Below, one piece after another: positions 34,311 through 41,970 of a stretch of 64,000 nt of DNA. Below the pieces are notes generated by a model that saw nothing but the letters and a program-made list of their open reading frames with translations, had not been told where the DNA came from and did not search any database. Within the stretch, counting starts at the first letter, position 1. Each line of letters starts with the position of its first letter. The stretch comes from Candidatus Thiodiazotropha sp. (ex Monitilora ramsayi). GTDB taxonomy: Bacteria; Pseudomonadota; Gammaproteobacteria; Chromatiales; Chromatiaceae. The position numbers and the translations under genes were made by a program. The stretch spans positions 391,582-455,581 of the forward strand of contig JAHXIP010000001.1 in assembly GCA_025655575.1 (NCBI GenBank), read 5' to 3'.

Positions 34311-35729
34311 ATGATTCTCGGAAGTATGAATCTGTTCGTGGTGGCCGCCATCGCCCTGTTGGTGGGGGTGGCCGTCACAGTGGCGATGGTTCGCTACGAC
34401 CTCGGTCCCAAGGGACGGCTGGCGAGAGGCGGTCAATGGCTGCTCGCCACGGCGCTGGGTACAGGGGTTCTGGCTTTTGCCATCAAGCTGGTGTTGATCG
34501 TGACTATCGCCAATTTGCCCGAGATGATGATAGCGCCACTGATTGAAAAAGCGCCGATAGAGCGACCGGTATCGGTCAGGGATCCGCTTGCTGGCTTGCT
34601 GGCATCATCTCGCTTCCGCTGGCAGCCCGTTTCAATGGAAACGGTGGGTTCCGCTAAGTTGCCAGAAGAGGTATCGAATCCTGCTACCTATATCTGGCAG
34701 ACACTGCCCGATCAGGCCCCGGCTCCACCCGATAATCCCACCACGCCGGCAAAGGTTGCCCTGGGGCGGATGCTCTTCTTCGATACCAATCTGTCGCATG
34801 ACGGCACGCTCTCCTGTAGTTCTTGTCATGATGTCGACGGAGGCAGCGGTGATGACGGCAGTTCAACCTCTGTGGGTATTGATGGACAAAAGGGTGGACG
34901 AAATGCCCCCACAGTCTGGAATGCGGCTTTTCAATCACGACTCTTCTGGGATGGCCGCGCCACCTCACTGGAAGAGCAGGCTAAGGGGCCACTGGTCAAT
35001 CCGCTGGAGATGGGCATGCCGTCGCTGGCGTTGGTAGAGACCCGCGTTCGTCAGAATCCCGGGTACCGTGAAGCATTCGACGGGGCATTCGGTGAAGATC
35101 AGCCTATCACCATCGATCGCATTGCTGAGGCGATCGCTGCCTACGAGCGTACGCTGATCACAACCGACTCCCCATACGATCGTTTTGTGCGGGGTGATCT
35201 CGATGCGCTGAGCCCGTCACAACTGCGTGGCATGTCGCTGTTTCAGCGTGTGGGTTGCGTGCAGTGTCACTATGGGCCCAATTTCAGCGGCGCCAGTCTG
35301 TTCGACGCACGTACGCCTTTTCGCATCTTCCCCGTCTATCCCACACCCTATGAGATCCGCTACAGATTGACTGAGGATAGCGGTGCATCATCAGCGGGTA
35401 GTGGTCGCGGTAGCTGGCGCGTACCCTCATTGAGGAATGTGGCGCTGACCGGACCATGGTTGCACAACGGTTCAGTGACCGATCTGACAGAAGTGGTCCG
35501 AATCATGTCGAGTGTGCAGTTGGGTTATACCGGTCACTATCTGGTCTGGTCCGACAGCCATAAGGTCATGACTGATTTGAAGGGTCCCCTTTTGGATGAT
35601 GAAAGTGTGAAGGATATTGTGGCTTTTTTGCATGCGCTGAGTAGTGATGAACTCGTCAAGCGTATAGCCCGCAAGGAAGAGACGTCGTACCCTGAAAATG
35701 ATCCAATGACTGCCGGACTTAACCAGTAG
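34311..35729 (+). CDS. Membrane-anchored diheme cytochrome c peroxidase
   Basis: A bacterial diheme cytochrome c peroxidase (CcpA/MauG superfamily) that reduces periplasmic hydrogen peroxide with electrons from small cytochromes. Two heme sites are clear, C169-S-S-C-H173 and C316-V-Q-C-H320. The context is typical: G-R-M-L-F-F-D-T-N-L-S-H-D-G-T-L, R-N-A-P-T-V-W-N-A-A-F, F-W-D-G-R-A-T-S-L-E-E-Q-A, P-S-L-R-N-V-A-L-T-G-P-W-L-H-N-G. In place of a cleaved signal there are one or two N-terminal hydrophobic segments, so it is probably membrane-tethered. The ATG at 34311 has AGGTGG six bases upstream; a GTG at 34302 is the alternative. A Crp/Fnr gene follows. Confidence 0.92.
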   Translation: MILGSMNLFVVAAIALLVGVAVTVAMVRYDLGPKGRLARGGQWLLATALGTGVLAFAIKLVLIVTIANLPEMMIAPLIEKAPIERPVSVRDPLAGLLASSRFRWQPVSMETVGSAKLPEEVSNPATYIWQTLPDQAPAPPDNPTTPAKVALGRMLFFDTNLSHDGTLSCSSCHDVDGGSGDDGSSTSVGIDGQKGGRNAPTVWNAAFQSRLFWDGRATSLEEQAKGPLVNPLEMGMPSLALVETRVRQNPGYREAFDGAFGEDQPITIDRIAEAIAAYERTLITTDSPYDRFVRGDLDALSPSQLRGMSLFQRVGCVQCHYGPNFSGASLFDARTPFRIFPVYPTPYEIRYRLTEDSGASSAGSGRGSWRVPSLRNVALTGPWLHNGSVTDLTEVVRIMSSVQLGYTGHYLVWSDSHKVMTDLKGPLLDDESVKDIVAFLHALSSDELVKRIARKEETSYPENDPMTAGLNQ

Positions 35730-35758
35730 GTTGGTCCTCCTGCGTCGGCCCAACCTAC
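35726..35758. repeat. REP-like palindrome at the end of the peroxidase gene
   Basis: GTAGGTTGG (35726-35734) and CCAACCTAC (35750-35758) form a 9-base stem with a 15-base loop. The left arm includes the peroxidase stop codon. There is no T run. It resembles dispersed extragenic palindromes more than a terminator, but no second copy was found in this window. Confidence 0.5.
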
Positions 35759-35857
35759 AGACTGATACAACTGCGTTGTGAAATGATTGACCACATGGAC
35801 ATGATAAGCTGTAACCCGCGTATAGCAGCAAAGACGCGAAGTGCACAGGAGTCCATC

Positions 35858-36517
35858 ATGACAAGGCCAGAAGCCAATAACCCCCTGTCAGACCTCTCAC
35901 CCGCTGGTAGAGCCATGCTTGAAGGCGGTGTGCAGCAAATCTGTTTCAATAGTCCCACGTCGGTGATCCATAAGGGCCAACAGGTTTCCGGCGCCTATCT
36001 GGTTACCGAGGGTCAGCTTCGTGTCTTTACCTACACGCCTCAGGGCAGCGAGGCGACACTCTATTTCATCCGGCCGGGGGAGACCTGTGTGCTGGCACTC
36101 AACTGTCTGTTCAATGACCTGCGCTATCCCGCCTGGGTCGAGACCGATGCCGGTACCTGTGTGGAGATCGTCCCCGGCCCCCTCTATCGCCGGCTCTTCG
36201 AGAGCGAATCCTCGGTGCAGGATCTCACGGTCAAGACCCTCTCCACCCTGGTCTTTCGCCTGATGGACGAACTGGAACAGATCCACGCCTGCACCCTTGA
36301 TCAGCGTCTGGCCAATTTCATCTTGAGTAACGTATCAGAAGCGGGTGACCTTCATATGACCCAACAGACGCTGGCGGATCATCTTGGTACAACCCGGGAA
36401 GTGATCGCGCGATTGATGCAGGGGTTTGTGGCCGAAGGGTTGGTCAAGACTCAACGTGGAAGGGTCACTGTGAGAGATGCTAAGCGCCTTGCAGGTGTGA
36501 TCAAAATGGGCACCTAG
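35858..36517 (+). CDS. Crp/Fnr-family transcriptional regulator
   Basis: A 219-residue regulator with an N-terminal cyclic-nucleotide-binding-like beta-roll (G-Q-Q-V-S-G-A-Y-L-V-T-E-G-Q-L-R-V-F, G-E-T-C-V-L-A-L-N-C-L-F) and a C-terminal winged helix-turn-helix (M-T-Q-Q-T-L-A-D-H-L-G-T-T-R-E-V-I-A-R-L-M). It lacks the N-terminal Cys cluster of Fnr, and no R-S cAMP-binding pair is evident, so its signal is unknown. A Cys pair in the roll (C-V-L-A-L-N-C) could be redox-sensitive. AGGAG is 8 bases before the ATG at 35858. It lies between the peroxidase and the surface-protein export genes, and could control either. Confidence 0.9.
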   Translation: MTRPEANNPLSDLSPAGRAMLEGGVQQICFNSPTSVIHKGQQVSGAYLVTEGQLRVFTYTPQGSEATLYFIRPGETCVLALNCLFNDLRYPAWVETDAGTCVEIVPGPLYRRLFESESSVQDLTVKTLSTLVFRLMDELEQIHACTLDQRLANFILSNVSEAGDLHMTQQTLADHLGTTREVIARLMQGFVAEGLVKTQRGRVTVRDAKRLAGVIKMGT

Positions 36518-36601
36518 GCATCCGATATGTTTGGTTAGCAGGCCTTAATCACTAGCAGTCTGTTGTTGTCAGAATAAAGATATCCCAAGCCAGACCGACA
36601 T

Positions 36602-36620
36602 ACTTAGAAGGATTCTAAGT
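36602..36620. promoter_or_regulatory. Perfect palindrome just upstream of the export locus
   Basis: ACTTAGAA-GGA-TTCTAAGT, 8-base arms with a 3-base centre, ends 15 bases before the first ATG of the export genes. The position fits an operator. It could also be an RNA hairpin that hides the AAGGA within it. Confidence 0.55.
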
Positions 36621-36635
36621 AGGTTTTCAGGCTGC

Positions 36636-38384
36636 ATGTCATCCCCACACACTCACGTTGCAGAGATCTGGCTGGAAAAGCTGTCACGGCTGGTCAGCGG
36701 TGTGGCGTCTGCTGTGGTGATCGAAATGCCTGTCACCCAGGCGGTTGCTGAACGTACAACTGCCTGGCCATCCGAGGAGGCAGTCGGGGAGTCACTGATT
36801 GCCATGGCATCTCAGGCGGCGACGGCGAGACGTCAGTTTGTCAGACCCGCCGGGCGGCAGGATGAGGGTCAGTTTGATTTGTTGGCGCTACCGCTGATCT
36901 CCGGAGAAGATGTCCTGGGTGGTGTGGCTATTCAGCTAACGCATCGGCCCGAGGCAAAACTGAATGCGGCCATGCAGGCGCTTCAGTGGGGAAAGCAGTG
37001 GCTGGAGTTGTTGATGGAGCGCGCCCGTGGCAGCAGTTCTGTCTCAACTCAATGGTTGGGTGATATGACAGGGAAGGAGATATCACCAAACGAACTCGTC
37101 AGGCAGTTTGCCAGTCTGTTTCAGTGTGATCGTGTCACCCTCGCCATGGGGGATGATCGAAGTCTGGATATTCTGGCGACACACCCCAAAGTCGAAATCA
37201 AACGTGAGACCGGCCTGGTGCGTGCCTTCAAGGAGGCGATGTTCGAGGCGATGGATCAGGAGGGTGAGCTGCACTATCCCGCAATGCTGGAGGCGGGTGA
37301 GAAGACGTTGCGTTTCCATCAGGTACTGTCCAAGAAAATTGGATCCCCGACACTTTTTACCCTGCCCCTGGTGGTTGCCGGTAAAACGGTTGGTGCCCTG
37401 CTGCTGGAGCGTCACCAGGATCAACCCTTCACTGAATCGGAGCGGGAGACATGCCGCCCAATGGCCACCATGGCCAGTGTGATGATGCAGCATCGGTATC
37501 AGGCTGAGAGACCGTTACTTCAGTTGATGGGCGAGCGGTTGCGAGAGCGTCTCGGTCTCTGGCTGGGTGCGAACAAACTGTGGTTGAAAGTCTCGTTGTT
37601 GCTTGCGGCTGTCGTGATCGGTCTGCTCAGTGGGTTTGATGGGGAATACCGTATCGATGCCGAGGCCAGCCTCGAGGGTCGGGTGCAGCGCATGGTGAGT
37701 GCGCCTTTCGATGGTTATCTGAAACTGTCCCATGTCAAGGCGGGGGATAGGGTGGAACAGGGTACGGTGCTGTGTGAGCTGGACGACCGCGATCTGCAGT
37801 TGGAGCGCGCCAAATGGCAGACTCAGTTGGCCAAACTGAAGAAAGAGCAGCGGGAGGCGATGGCAGCGCATGAGCGGGCAAAGGTCGCAATCCTGCACGC
37901 CCAACGGCAGCAGGCTCAGGCGGAGCTCGATTTGGTGGAGAAGAAGCTGGAGCGAAGCCGTATCGTTGCACCTTTGAGCGGTATCGTGGTGAGTGGTGAT
38001 CTCAGTCAGTCCCTCGGTGCGCCACTGAAGCGGGGGGACACGCTGTTCAAGGTTGCGCCACTCGATAGTTACCGGGTGATGTTACAGGTGGATGAGCTGG
38101 ACATTGCAGATGTGCAGCCCGGTCAGGGCGGTAGCCTGATCCTCACCGGTTACCCCCATCTTCGGCATGCCTTTGAAGTGAAACGCATTCTGCCGCTCTC
38201 GACCGCAGAAGAGGGTAGGCACCTGTTCACGCTGGAGGCGGAGCTGGCCGAATCGGGGCAGAGCCTCCGGCCCGGCATGCAGGGTGTGGCGAAAATCGAG
38301 GCGGGTGAGAGAAGCTTGCTGTGGCTGTCTACACATCGATTGGTCGATTGGTTACGCCTGCAACTCTGGGGTTGGTGGGGCTGA
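36636..38384 (+). CDS. GAF-domain/HlyD-type membrane-fusion protein
   Basis: A 582-residue inner-membrane protein that joins a cytoplasmic sensor to a periplasmic adaptor. Residues about 15-130 look like a divergent GAF-like region and about 147-288 a clear GAF domain (L-V-R-Q-F-A-S-L-F-Q-C-D-R-V-T-L-A, L-P-L-V-V-A-G-K-T-V-G-A-L-L-L-E). One membrane helix follows at 314-332. Residues 349-560 are a HlyD adaptor: a barrel-sandwich half (V-S-A-P-F-D-G-Y-L...V-K-A-G-D-R-V-E-Q-G), a short coiled-coil hairpin, the second half (R-I-V-A-P-L-S-G-I-V-V-S-G-D) and a beta-barrel. Ordinary HlyD proteins lack the GAF part. Its stop overlaps the next start by one base (TGATG), so it is coupled to the M50-HlyD gene. 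Confidence 0.88.
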   Translation: MSSPHTHVAEIWLEKLSRLVSGVASAVVIEMPVTQAVAERTTAWPSEEAVGESLIAMASQAATARRQFVRPAGRQDEGQFDLLALPLISGEDVLGGVAIQLTHRPEAKLNAAMQALQWGKQWLELLMERARGSSSVSTQWLGDMTGKEISPNELVRQFASLFQCDRVTLAMGDDRSLDILATHPKVEIKRETGLVRAFKEAMFEAMDQEGELHYPAMLEAGEKTLRFHQVLSKKIGSPTLFTLPLVVAGKTVGALLLERHQDQPFTESERETCRPMATMASVMMQHRYQAERPLLQLMGERLRERLGLWLGANKLWLKVSLLLAAVVIGLLSGFDGEYRIDAEASLEGRVQRMVSAPFDGYLKLSHVKAGDRVEQGTVLCELDDRDLQLERAKWQTQLAKLKKEQREAMAAHERAKVAILHAQRQQAQAELDLVEKKLERSRIVAPLSGIVVSGDLSQSLGAPLKRGDTLFKVAPLDSYRVMLQVDELDIADVQPGQGGSLILTGYPHLRHAFEVKRILPLSTAEEGRHLFTLEAELAESGQSLRPGMQGVAKIEAGERSLLWLSTHRLVDWLRLQLWGWWG

Positions 38385-40534
38385 TGGCGGTACCACAGGA
38401 CGTGTCTTGCCAGACTGATGCTATCTGGCAACAGATTGCACAGGCCAGGCCTGCACTCAATCCACAAATCGTGATTCGCAGGCAGCGTTATGCAGATGAA
38501 ATCTGGTATCTGCTGCAGGACCCGATCAGTGAGCGCCACTTTCGGCTCTCACCCGAGGCCTATCATCTGATTGACCGCTTCAATGGAGAACGCAGTCTGG
38601 AAGAGATCTGGCAAGCGGCGCAAAACCGATGGCAGGACCCGCCCTCGCAAAGTGATTTCATTCGGTTGCTGATGCAGTTGCAGGGCGTGGGCGCCCTACA
38701 AGAAGGAGCGGCCAGCGAACCGCTCAAGCTGCTTGAGCGACGCAAAAAGCCGCGTCAATGGTTGATGCAACTGCGTAATCCCCTGTCGTTAAGACTACCG
38801 TTGTGGGATCCGGACAAGCTGCTGGATCGATTGTTGCCCCTGGTGCAACCGATGATCGGTCGAACTGGCCTGGTGATCTGGCTGTTACTGGTGGTCGGTG
38901 GTCTGTTACAGGCGGCTGTCCACTGGCAGGAGATCTCCTTCAACATCACCAGTCAGTTACTCTCGGCGCAGAATCTCGCCTTGATGGGTCTTGCCTATTT
39001 CTTGATGAAGGCCCTGCATGAACTGGCCCATGGCATTGCGGTTAAACACTGGGGCGGCGAAGTGCACCAGGTCGGCGTACTTTTCCTGGCGTTGATCCCC
39101 ATGCCTTATGTCGACGCCTCTGCAGCCAGTGGTTTTGCCGAGAGGCGAGCGCGTATGGCCGTGGGAGCGGCGGGCATCATGGTCGAGCTTGCACTCGCCT
39201 GTATGGCGTTGTGGCTCTGGCTCGCCACGGAGCAGGGACTGGTTAGTGCCCTGGCCTACAATATGATGCTGATCGGGGGTGTCTCCACTTTGTTGGTAAA
39301 CGGCAATCCACTACTCAAATTCGACGGTTACTATGTATTTTCCGATCTGCTCGATATCCCCAATCTCTCCACCCGCTCCAATCGCTATCTCGGTTACCTG
39401 GTGCAGTATTACCTGTTTGGCCTGACAGACTCGGAATCACCGGCGAACAGCTCATGGGAGAGAGGCTGGTTTCTCTGCTACGGTATTGCCGCATTCTGCT
39501 ACCGTATCTTCATTCTGCTGACCATTGCGCTTTTCGTTGCAGAGCGCTATCCGGTGGTGGGTAAGTTACTGGCGCTTTGGGCATTGGTCGGGATGCTGGC
39601 GATACCCGTGGTGAAACAATTTAAATTTCTGTTGACCAGCAAAAGACTCGCCAATCGACGCCCCAGGGCCATGCTGGTCACGGGTGCGATAGTCGCAGGC
39701 GTGTCGGTATTGCTTTTCCTGCTGCCGGCTCCCCACGCTACCCAGGCTCAGGGTGTCGTTATGCCACCGGAGGGTGCGGAGGTGAGGGCCGGGGCAGAGG
39801 GACGTGTGGTGAGATTGCTGGTTTCCACGGATACCCCGGTAGCAAAGAATCAGCCACTGATTGAACTGTCCGATCCATTCCAGCAGACGAAGGTGGAAAG
39901 CTTGCAGGGGCGTGTGAGGGAGCTGTATCTGGAGTACAAGGCCCTGAAAGGCGGACATGAAAATGTGCAGGCGGAGATGTTGCAGGATGAGATCGCCCTG
40001 GTTGAAGCCGATCTTGCCAGGCAGAGGCTCAAAATCGAGGCATTGACGGTGCGTAGTCCCTCAGCGGGGCGATTCTATCTGCAGCAACCCGATGATCTGC
40101 CTGGTAGCTATTTGGATCAGGGGGCACTGATCGGCTATGTCATCGATCAGGAACTACCACTGGTTCGGGTGGCGGTCGCACAACAGGATATCGGGTTGAT
40201 ACGCCAATCCACACTGGCTGTCGGTGCCAGATATGCGGCACGACCCGGGGAGACCTTACCCGTTCGGCTGGGGCAGAGTGTGCCTGAGTCCCAGCAGCAT
40301 CTGCCCAGTCCCGTGTTGGGCTCGGCAGGTGGCGGACCCTTTCCGCTGCACCCCCTTGATGAAGACGGAACAAGGCCGTTAGAGCCCATTTTCGAGCTGT
40401 TGCTCTATCCGGAAATACCGCTTGAGCGTCTCGGGGAGCGTGTGGTGGTCAGGTTCGATCATGGGGCCGAGCCATTGGGGTGGCAATGGTATCGAACCCT
40501 ACGGCAACTGTTTCTGATGCGTCTTAGTCTTTGA
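38384..40534 (+). CDS. PqqD-like / M50 site-2-protease-like / HlyD fusion membrane protein
   Basis: A 716-residue polytopic protein. Residues about 25-100 resemble a PqqD-type winged helix (H-F-R-L-S-P-E-A-Y-H-L-I-D-R-F-N-G-E-R-S-L-E-E-I-W). The membrane part carries the zinc-protease motif H212-E-L-A-H216 and, later, N-P-L-L-K-F-D314-G-Y-Y, the two metal-binding elements of site-2 proteases. Several helices follow. From about residue 455 a HlyD-like lipoyl/coiled-coil section appears (A-G-A-E-G-R-V-V-R-L-L-V, V-R-S-P-S-A-G-R-F-Y). The combination suggests an intramembrane protease or protease-derived channel joined to its own adaptor. Both HExxH and the Asp are intact, so catalysis is possible. 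The start is fixed by the TGATG overlap with the GAF-HlyD gene. Confidence 0.87.
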   Translation: MAVPQDVSCQTDAIWQQIAQARPALNPQIVIRRQRYADEIWYLLQDPISERHFRLSPEAYHLIDRFNGERSLEEIWQAAQNRWQDPPSQSDFIRLLMQLQGVGALQEGAASEPLKLLERRKKPRQWLMQLRNPLSLRLPLWDPDKLLDRLLPLVQPMIGRTGLVIWLLLVVGGLLQAAVHWQEISFNITSQLLSAQNLALMGLAYFLMKALHELAHGIAVKHWGGEVHQVGVLFLALIPMPYVDASAASGFAERRARMAVGAAGIMVELALACMALWLWLATEQGLVSALAYNMMLIGGVSTLLVNGNPLLKFDGYYVFSDLLDIPNLSTRSNRYLGYLVQYYLFGLTDSESPANSSWERGWFLCYGIAAFCYRIFILLTIALFVAERYPVVGKLLALWALVGMLAIPVVKQFKFLLTSKRLANRRPRAMLVTGAIVAGVSVLLFLLPAPHATQAQGVVMPPEGAEVRAGAEGRVVRLLVSTDTPVAKNQPLIELSDPFQQTKVESLQGRVRELYLEYKALKGGHENVQAEMLQDEIALVEADLARQRLKIEALTVRSPSAGRFYLQQPDDLPGSYLDQGALIGYVIDQELPLVRVAVAQQDIGLIRQSTLAVGARYAARPGETLPVRLGQSVPESQQHLPSPVLGSAGGGPFPLHPLDEDGTRPLEPIFELLLYPEIPLERLGERVVVRFDHGAEPLGWQWYRTLRQLFLMRLSL

Positions 40535-40776
40535 GGCCTCTGCCGAACGTGCAAGAACGTAGCAAATCATTGATCAAGGATTAGGAATCCATGTCATGAA
40601 GTGCCTGTTTTGTGTGGGGTTTCTCATTGGGTTTGGTAAAGAAATCCCTGGTTTTGACGCTAGCTTTTATGTAATTGGTTGGATTTAGGAAAGGGATTCT
40701 TATGCTGCGGCAACATCCACTTGAGTTTGCTGCTTGCCGCCTATTTCCCTTTGCCTGGGTTGCGATATTTTGAGAA

Positions 40777-41970
40777 ATGAATAGAGATAAAACGACCACG
40801 CTGAGACTTTTTGTGTTTGCCTGGCTATTCGCAGGCACTCTTTTTCCGTCTGTGGGTGCAGAGCTGGATGGCGTGATCGAACCGTCCATGAGTGTGGCGC
40901 TGAGTTCACGCATCGACGGTATTCTCGAATCGGTGGATGTGGATGTGGGCGATGTCGTTACCAAGCGCCAGGTGTTGGCACAGTTAGAGTCACAGGTCGA
41001 GCAGGCGGCGCTTGCCTATGCCAGTGCCAGAGCCTCCATCTCCAGTGAAGTGCAACTGCAGCAAACCAGCCTGGCCTATGGCCGGCGCCAGTTGAAGCGC
41101 ATCCAGGAACTCCACAGTAAGAGTCTGGCCTCGTTCCAGGATCTGGATGAGATTGAGACCGAGACCAAGCTGACCCGTTATCGCCTGTCCCAGGCCAGGG
41201 AGAACAGATACCTGGCGGAACTCGATCTTGCCCAGGCCCAGGCCGTCAAGGATCGCCACTCTATTCGCAGCCCCATCGACGGTATCGTGGTGGAGCGGTT
41301 TCTCAATCCGGGTGAATCTGTGGAAGATCAACCCATCGTTAAGATCGCGCAGATCAATCCGCTTCGCATTGAAGTGGTAGCACCGGTCACCCTGTTGGGT
41401 ACGATCAGGAGCGGCCAGTTGGCCACGGTGATACCGGAATCACCGGTGGGCGGTGAGTACCAGGCTGAAGTGAAAATCGTCGACCCGATACTCGATGCCG
41501 CCAGTGGGACATTTCGTATCCGTCTGGAGATCCCCAATGATGATTACAAACTGACCAGCGGATTGCGCTGCCGGGTTCGTTTTCTTGAAAAAATGGCAAG
41601 TAGGAAACCCGCGCCCGTAGCGGTGAAAAAAGAACCGACGGTTGTCTCCCGGCAACTGAAGAGAGAAGTCAGCCAGGTCATTCCGGCACAAAAAGTCGAC
41701 CAATCCGAAAGCGCAAAGACTGTTTCCAGTAAAAAGAAACAGGCTGAGCGTTACCTGCTGGTCACCAACGAATCATTGCTGCCTTTGAGAAAAGCAATAC
41801 GTCAGGCCTCGGAATTCAACAAAAAAGGGGTGGAAGATACCTGGGTTATTGCCAAGGGTTCACTGAAAGGACATATCTCCCTCGGTTATTTCAGCAGTCG
41901 TAGAAAAGTCGATCGTTATCAACAACATCTCACGGACTTGGGGATAGATACCAGGATCGTTGAGCGATGA
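40777..41970 (+). CDS. Periplasmic HlyD-type adaptor with C-terminal SPOR-like domain
   Basis: A 397-residue exported adaptor. A signal peptide (L-F-V-F-A-W-L-F-A-G-T-L-F-P-S-V-G-A, to about residue 28) is followed by an RND/HlyD membrane-fusion fold at 30-275: S-S-R-I-D-G-I-L-E-S-V-D-V-D-V-G-D-V-V, a coiled-coil hairpin at about 70-150, I-R-S-P-I-D-G-I-V-V-E-R-F, and a beta-barrel. A Lys-rich linker (280-325) leads to a final ~70 residues with the A-x-G-x-x-x-G-x-x-x-L-G-Y-F-S-S-R-R-x-A pattern of SPOR domains, which bind denuded septal peptidoglycan. There is a 242-base gap before it, possibly with its own promoter. Its stop overlaps the giant gene by four bases. Confidence 0.87.
   Translation: MNRDKTTTLRLFVFAWLFAGTLFPSVGAELDGVIEPSMSVALSSRIDGILESVDVDVGDVVTKRQVLAQLESQVEQAALAYASARASISSEVQLQQTSLAYGRRQLKRIQELHSKSLASFQDLDEIETETKLTRYRLSQARENRYLAELDLAQAQAVKDRHSIRSPIDGIVVERFLNPGESVEDQPIVKIAQINPLRIEVVAPVTLLGTIRSGQLATVIPESPVGGEYQAEVKIVDPILDAASGTFRIRLEIPNDDYKLTSGLRCRVRFLEKMASRKPAPVAVKKEPTVVSRQLKREVSQVIPAQKVDQSESAKTVSSKKKQAERYLLVTNESLLPLRKAIRQASEFNKKGVEDTWVIAKGSLKGHISLGYFSSRRKVDRYQQHLTDLGIDTRIVER

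Noticed and set aside
38384..40534. M50-HlyD protein as a peptidase-containing ABC exporter
   Set aside because: It has no Walker A, signature or Walker B motif, so it cannot be an ABC transporter.
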